Both the position numbers and the translations under genes were made by a program. From Tannerella sp. (GTDB lineage Bacteria; Bacteroidota; Bacteroidia; Bacteroidales; Tannerellaceae): 15,897 nt of DNA. The notes beneath the pieces are model-generated. The model was not told where the DNA came from, made no database searches, and saw nothing but the letters and a program-made list of their open reading frames with translations. How positions within the stretch are numbered: position 1 is the stretch's first letter; each line of letters begins with the position of its first letter. Shown piece after piece: positions 13,444 to 15,897 of the stretch. The DNA lies in assembly GCA_031289515.1 (NCBI GenBank), contig JAITPH010000110.1:1-15897 (forward strand), read 5' to 3'.

Positions 13444-13998
13444 ATGAAAGCATTGGTATTTTTAGCTACCGGATTTGAAGAGATTGAAGCTGTCGGAACG
13501 ATCGACATACTGCGACGCGGAGACATTGAAACCGTAACCGTCTCGGTAACGGAAGAAAAAACCGTAACAGGCGCGCACGGCATACCTGTCACGGCCGACG
13601 CGCTGTTTGAAAATATTGATTACGCGGATTACGACGCTTTAATTCTGCCGGGAGGCGGCCCGGGCAGTCTGGCGCTTAAAAATCACGAAGGTTTGCGCGC
13701 CGCCGTCGCCGACCATTACGGCAAAGGCAAACTTATCGCGGCTATCTGTGCCGCTCCGCGAGTGTTCGGCAGTCTGGGTCTGCTCAAAGGCAAAAAAGCT
13801 ACCTGCTATCCCGGCTTTGAAGCGGAACTGACGGAAGCCGTCATTGTCGACAGCGCTGTCGTTACAGATCATAACGTCATTACAGGACGCGGTCCGGGTT
13901 TTGTCTTCGACTTCGGTTTTGCTATCCTGAACTACCTTACAGGCAATACGTGCGCTACCGACGACGTCGCCGAAGGCATGCTTTTGCCGCTGCGGTAA
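13444..13998 (+). CDS. DJ-1/PfpI family protein (YajL-like)
   Basis: This 184-residue, single-domain protein belongs to the DJ-1/ThiJ/PfpI superfamily. Features are GFEEIEAVGTIDILRR (10-25), with the glutamate that supports the nucleophile, and the elbow AAICAAP with C102, then ATCYPGFE, where Tyr replaces the histidine of human DJ-1. Bacterial relatives have been described as oxidative-stress chaperones, deglycases or methylglyoxalases, and the true role is disputed. It follows the TonB-like gene after 20 nt and is probably the last gene of the pdxJ operon. It is not a protease of the PfpI type by its motifs. Confidence 0.92.
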   Translation: MKALVFLATGFEEIEAVGTIDILRRGDIETVTVSVTEEKTVTGAHGIPVTADALFENIDYADYDALILPGGGPGSLALKNHEGLRAAVADHYGKGKLIAAICAAPRVFGSLGLLKGKKATCYPGFEAELTEAVIVDSAVVTDHNVITGRGPGFVFDFGFAILNYLTGNTCATDDVAEGMLLPLR

Positions 13999-14076
13999 CT
14001 GTTTGAATTACCCGGCTGTATTACAACGGCTTGGAGCGCTTTTGCAACATGCCAACCCGGCGTCGGACGAGAGTTT

Positions 14077-14226
14077 GACCGTCACTTTGGAACAAAAACA
14101 AGCCTTTTTGACCATCACTTTGAAACAATTTCTTGCCAAATGTACCGTCACTTTGAAACAAAAACAAGTCTTTTTGACCGTCACTTTGGAACAATTTCTT
14201 GACAAATATACCGTTACTTTGGAACA
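14077..14226. repeat. 33-bp tandem repeat array upstream of DUF4143 ATPase
   Basis: The core ACCGTCACTTTGGAACA (single-base variants) occurs five times at exactly 33-bp steps, starting at 14077, 14110, 14143, 14176 and 14209. The linkers alternate between AAAACAAGCC-like and ATTTCTTGCCAAAT-like, so the true unit is 66 bp, present about 2.5 times. An open frame reading 11-residue repeats crosses the array, but only because 33 is divisible by three; it has only a TTG start. The array ends at a promoter-like TATCTTTG (14234-14241). Together with 13999-14076 and 14242-14316 it fills a gap of 318 bp with no gene. Confidence 0.95.
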
Positions 14227-14233
14227 AAAGCAG

Positions 14234-14241
14234 TATCTTTG
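14234..14241 (+). promoter_or_regulatory. Promoter -7 box for the DUF4143 ATPase
   Basis: TATCTTTG fits TAnnTTTG and is followed by CAGC. It lies at the downstream edge of the 33-bp array, 76 nt before the ATG at 14317. The nearest TTTG upstream (14218-14221) is only 12 nt away, too close for a standard -33 box. Confidence 0.55.
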
Positions 14242-14316
14242 CAGCGTAAAATGACTGCTTGCAGACATTTTCGAGCGTGAGCAACTTTATTGTAAATAAT
14301 TTAATCGTAAAACAGT

Positions 14317-15651
14317 ATGTTTAGACGGAATATTTTAGAAAAATTGGCGGCGTGGGCTGAAAAGGAGAATCGCAAACCACTTGTTTTGCGCGGTTCGCGG
14401 CAGGTGGGCAAAACAACTATTGTTAAACTGTTTGCCGAAAATTTTGATGCTTATTTATATTTGAATCTCGAAGACAAGCGGGCAAAAGCATTGTTTGACG
14501 CCGATAAGTCGATAGACGATTTGTTGACGGCAATTTATTTGTACTGTAACAAACCGCGACTGCGAAATCGCACGTTGCTGTTTATCGACGAAATACAAAA
14601 TTCGCCTGCGGCAGTGGCGCGTTTGCGGTATTTTTACGAAGAAGCTCCCGAAATTCATGTCATTGCAGCCGGCTCGCTGCTCGAAAGTTTGATAGATACG
14701 CATATCTCGTTTCCGGTGGGGCGCGTGGAATATTTGGCGGTACATCCTTGCGGTTTTGATGAATTTTTGGGTGCGTTGGGCGAAACGGAACTCGCAAAAG
14801 CGATACAAAATTGCGCTGTTCCCGATGTTTTGCACTCGAAAGCGATGGATTTGTTCAACACCTTTACGTTCATCGGCGGAATGCCTGAAATTATAGCGCA
14901 TTATGCACGGCACAAAGATTTGGTTTCATTGAACGATATTTACGAAACGTTGCTTGCGGGCTACAGGGATGATGTAGAAAAATACGCCCGCAACGAACTG
15001 ACGCGACACATTATCAGATATATTTTGCAGGAAGGCTGGCAGTTTGCGGCACAGCGCATTACATTGGGCAGTTTTGCAGGCTCTTCGTACAAGGCGCGTG
15101 AAATGAGCGAGGCGTTTCGCACGCTGGAAAAGACAATGCTTTTGGAACTTGTTTATCCGACGACAAATACGGCGTTGCCGACGGTAAGCGATTTGAAACG
15201 CTCGCCGAAACTGCTTTGGGTGGATACCGGCTTGGTTAATTATGCCGCCAACATTCAAAAGGAAATCTTTTGGGCAAAAGATATTTTAGACGTCTGGCGC
15301 GGCGATATTGCCGAACAAATTGTAGCGCAGGAACTTATTGCAAACGATTACAATGTTTCCGCAAAACGAAAATACTGGGTGCGCGACAAAAAAGGCTCGG
15401 ACGCCGAAACTGATTTTATTGTTCAGAAAGACAGTCAAATAATTCCTGTTGAAGTCAAATCGGGACATAATGCCAAACTCAAATCTTTGCAGATTTTTAT
15501 GGACAATTCGCCTGCCGTGATTGCCGTAAGAGTTTGGTCGCAGGCATTTTCTGTTGATGAAATCACATTGCCTTCGGGCAAAAAATATCGATTGTACAAC
15601 ATACCGTTTTATTATGCAGGTCGTTTGAAACAGATTTTGGAAAGATTATAA
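14317..15651 (+). CDS. AAA ATPase with DUF4143 (AAA_14 type)
   Basis: This 444-residue predicted ATPase has Walker A GSRQVGKTT (26-34), Walker B LLFIDE (87-92) and a sensor-like IAAGSLLES. A helical DUF4143 region follows in the middle. The C-terminus carries E364, D366 and the E379-x-K381 of PVEVKSG, which recall a PD-(D/E)XK nuclease core; whether it cuts DNA is unknown. Proteins of this kind are very common in Bacteroidales and many other bacteria and archaea, often as multiple variable copies, and their role is unsettled. The gene stands alone, preceded by a tandem array, and is flanked by repeats, which fits accessory DNA. The family assignment is firm; the function is not. Confidence 0.93.
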   Translation: MFRRNILEKLAAWAEKENRKPLVLRGSRQVGKTTIVKLFAENFDAYLYLNLEDKRAKALFDADKSIDDLLTAIYLYCNKPRLRNRTLLFIDEIQNSPAAVARLRYFYEEAPEIHVIAAGSLLESLIDTHISFPVGRVEYLAVHPCGFDEFLGALGETELAKAIQNCAVPDVLHSKAMDLFNTFTFIGGMPEIIAHYARHKDLVSLNDIYETLLAGYRDDVEKYARNELTRHIIRYILQEGWQFAAQRITLGSFAGSSYKAREMSEAFRTLEKTMLLELVYPTTNTALPTVSDLKRSPKLLWVDTGLVNYAANIQKEIFWAKDILDVWRGDIAEQIVAQELIANDYNVSAKRKYWVRDKKGSDAETDFIVQKDSQIIPVEVKSGHNAKLKSLQIFMDNSPAVIAVRVWSQAFSVDEITLPSGKKYRLYNIPFYYAGRLKQILERL

Positions 15652-15727
15652 AGTCCCGGTTGCAGCTGTCCCTTCACTCAAATAACTTGCGGTGCGGGTA
15701 GATATATTTTGTCATTTCCATATAAAT

Positions 15728-15770
15728 TTTGCGGCAAATATACGGATTATTCTCCGTATTTTTGCGGCAA
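15728..15770. repeat. Imperfect hairpin flanked by TTTTGCGGCAA direct repeats
   Basis: An 11-bp inverted repeat with one mismatch (15736-15746 and 15753-15763, six-base loop, core ATACGGA/TCCGTAT) is bordered on both sides by TTTTGCGGCAA. It lies about 80 nt after the DUF4143 ATPase stop. Its stem is AT-rich, so it is a weak terminator candidate at best. The region 15652-15897 holds no gene that I can support. Confidence 0.7.
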
Positions 15771-15840
15771 TTAAACGAAGTATTCACCGCATTTCCTCCG
15801 TTCATTCGATATGTAATCCGATTTGCGCGTGCTCTGCCTT

Positions 15841-15876
15841 CCCGTCTGATTGGATTTGCAAATCCTGCGAGACGGG
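15841..15876. repeat. Nested palindrome at the window end
   Basis: CCCGTCT (15841-15847) pairs with AGACGGG (15870-15876). Inside it, after four unpaired bases on each side, is the perfect 14-bp palindrome GGATTTGCAAATCC (15852-15865). The outer arm runs directly into the truncated palindromic repeat at 15878. Confidence 0.85.
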
Positions 15877-15877
15877 T

Positions 15878-15897
15878 CGGATTGCTTCGTTCCTCGC
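15878..15897. repeat. Palindromic repeat, right arm cut by window end
   Basis: The last 20 bases, CGGATTGCTTCGTTCCTCGC, match the right arm of the hairpin at 178-247, with one difference after the first base. The rest of the arm would lie past the window. No matching left arm is seen on the inner side, so this copy may be a half element or be oriented outward. Confidence 0.8.

Noticed and set aside
14077..14226. Possible CRISPR array
   Set aside because: Cores are 17-18 bp and the linkers between them alternate between two related sequences, so they are not unique spacers. No cas genes are present.
14003..14254. Open frame of 83 codons with 11-residue repeats
   Set aside because: It starts with TTG, lacks any recognisable domain, and stays open only because the DNA repeat period is 33 bp; the opposite strand is open for the same reason.

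Overview
The window reads as chromosomal DNA from a member of the Bacteroidota, most likely order Bacteroidales. The reasons are a SecD-SecF fusion of 1030 residues with an Ala/Glu-rich insert, an Mrp ATPase without the usual C-terminal CxxC, the gene order nadK <-> pdxJ-exbB-exbD-tonB, and many promoter boxes of the Bacteroidota type TAnnTTTG in place of the classical -10. Shine-Dalgarno sequences are mostly absent, as expected for this phylum. No rRNA, tRNA, insertion sequence or CRISPR array was found.

Layout. 1-314 is non-coding and repeat-rich: two copies of a hairpin-forming palindromic element, each followed by a short AT-rich repeat. 315-3016 on the minus strand holds an apparent transcription unit: a four-helix membrane protein (DUF2975), its YozG-type helix-turn-helix regulator, and the signal peptide peptidase SppA. 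An AT-rich divergent promoter region (3017-3251) with phased repeats separates it from trmB (tRNA m7G46 methyltransferase) and mrp (Fe-S carrier ATPase) on the plus strand. 5111-5272 on the minus strand is a 53-residue gene of antitoxin-like appearance, lying between repeat remnants. secDF (minus, 5486-8578) follows, with a clear terminator. A secreted esterase of the FrmB/XynC type (plus, 8744-9547) is divergent from secDF.

Between the esterase and nadK lies a probable small RNA on the minus strand (about 9645-9574), with its own promoter box and a strong intrinsic terminator. nadK (minus) and pdxJ (plus) are divergent. pdxJ heads a probable plus-strand operon with exbB, exbD, a TonB/TolA-like energy transducer and a DJ-1/PfpI family protein. 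A five-copy 33-bp tandem array then lies just upstream of an AAA ATPase of the DUF4143 type (14317-15651). The window ends in hairpins and a truncated copy of the same palindromic element seen at its start.

Functionally, most genes are housekeeping genes for the cell envelope (SppA, SecDF, ExbBD-TonB) and cofactors (NAD kinase, PdxJ, Mrp). The parts most worth a second look are non-coding: the small RNA candidate, the 33-bp array before the DUF4143 ATPase, the phased AT-rich array before the DUF2975/HTH module, and the dispersed palindromes. I did not find a convincing new multi-gene system.
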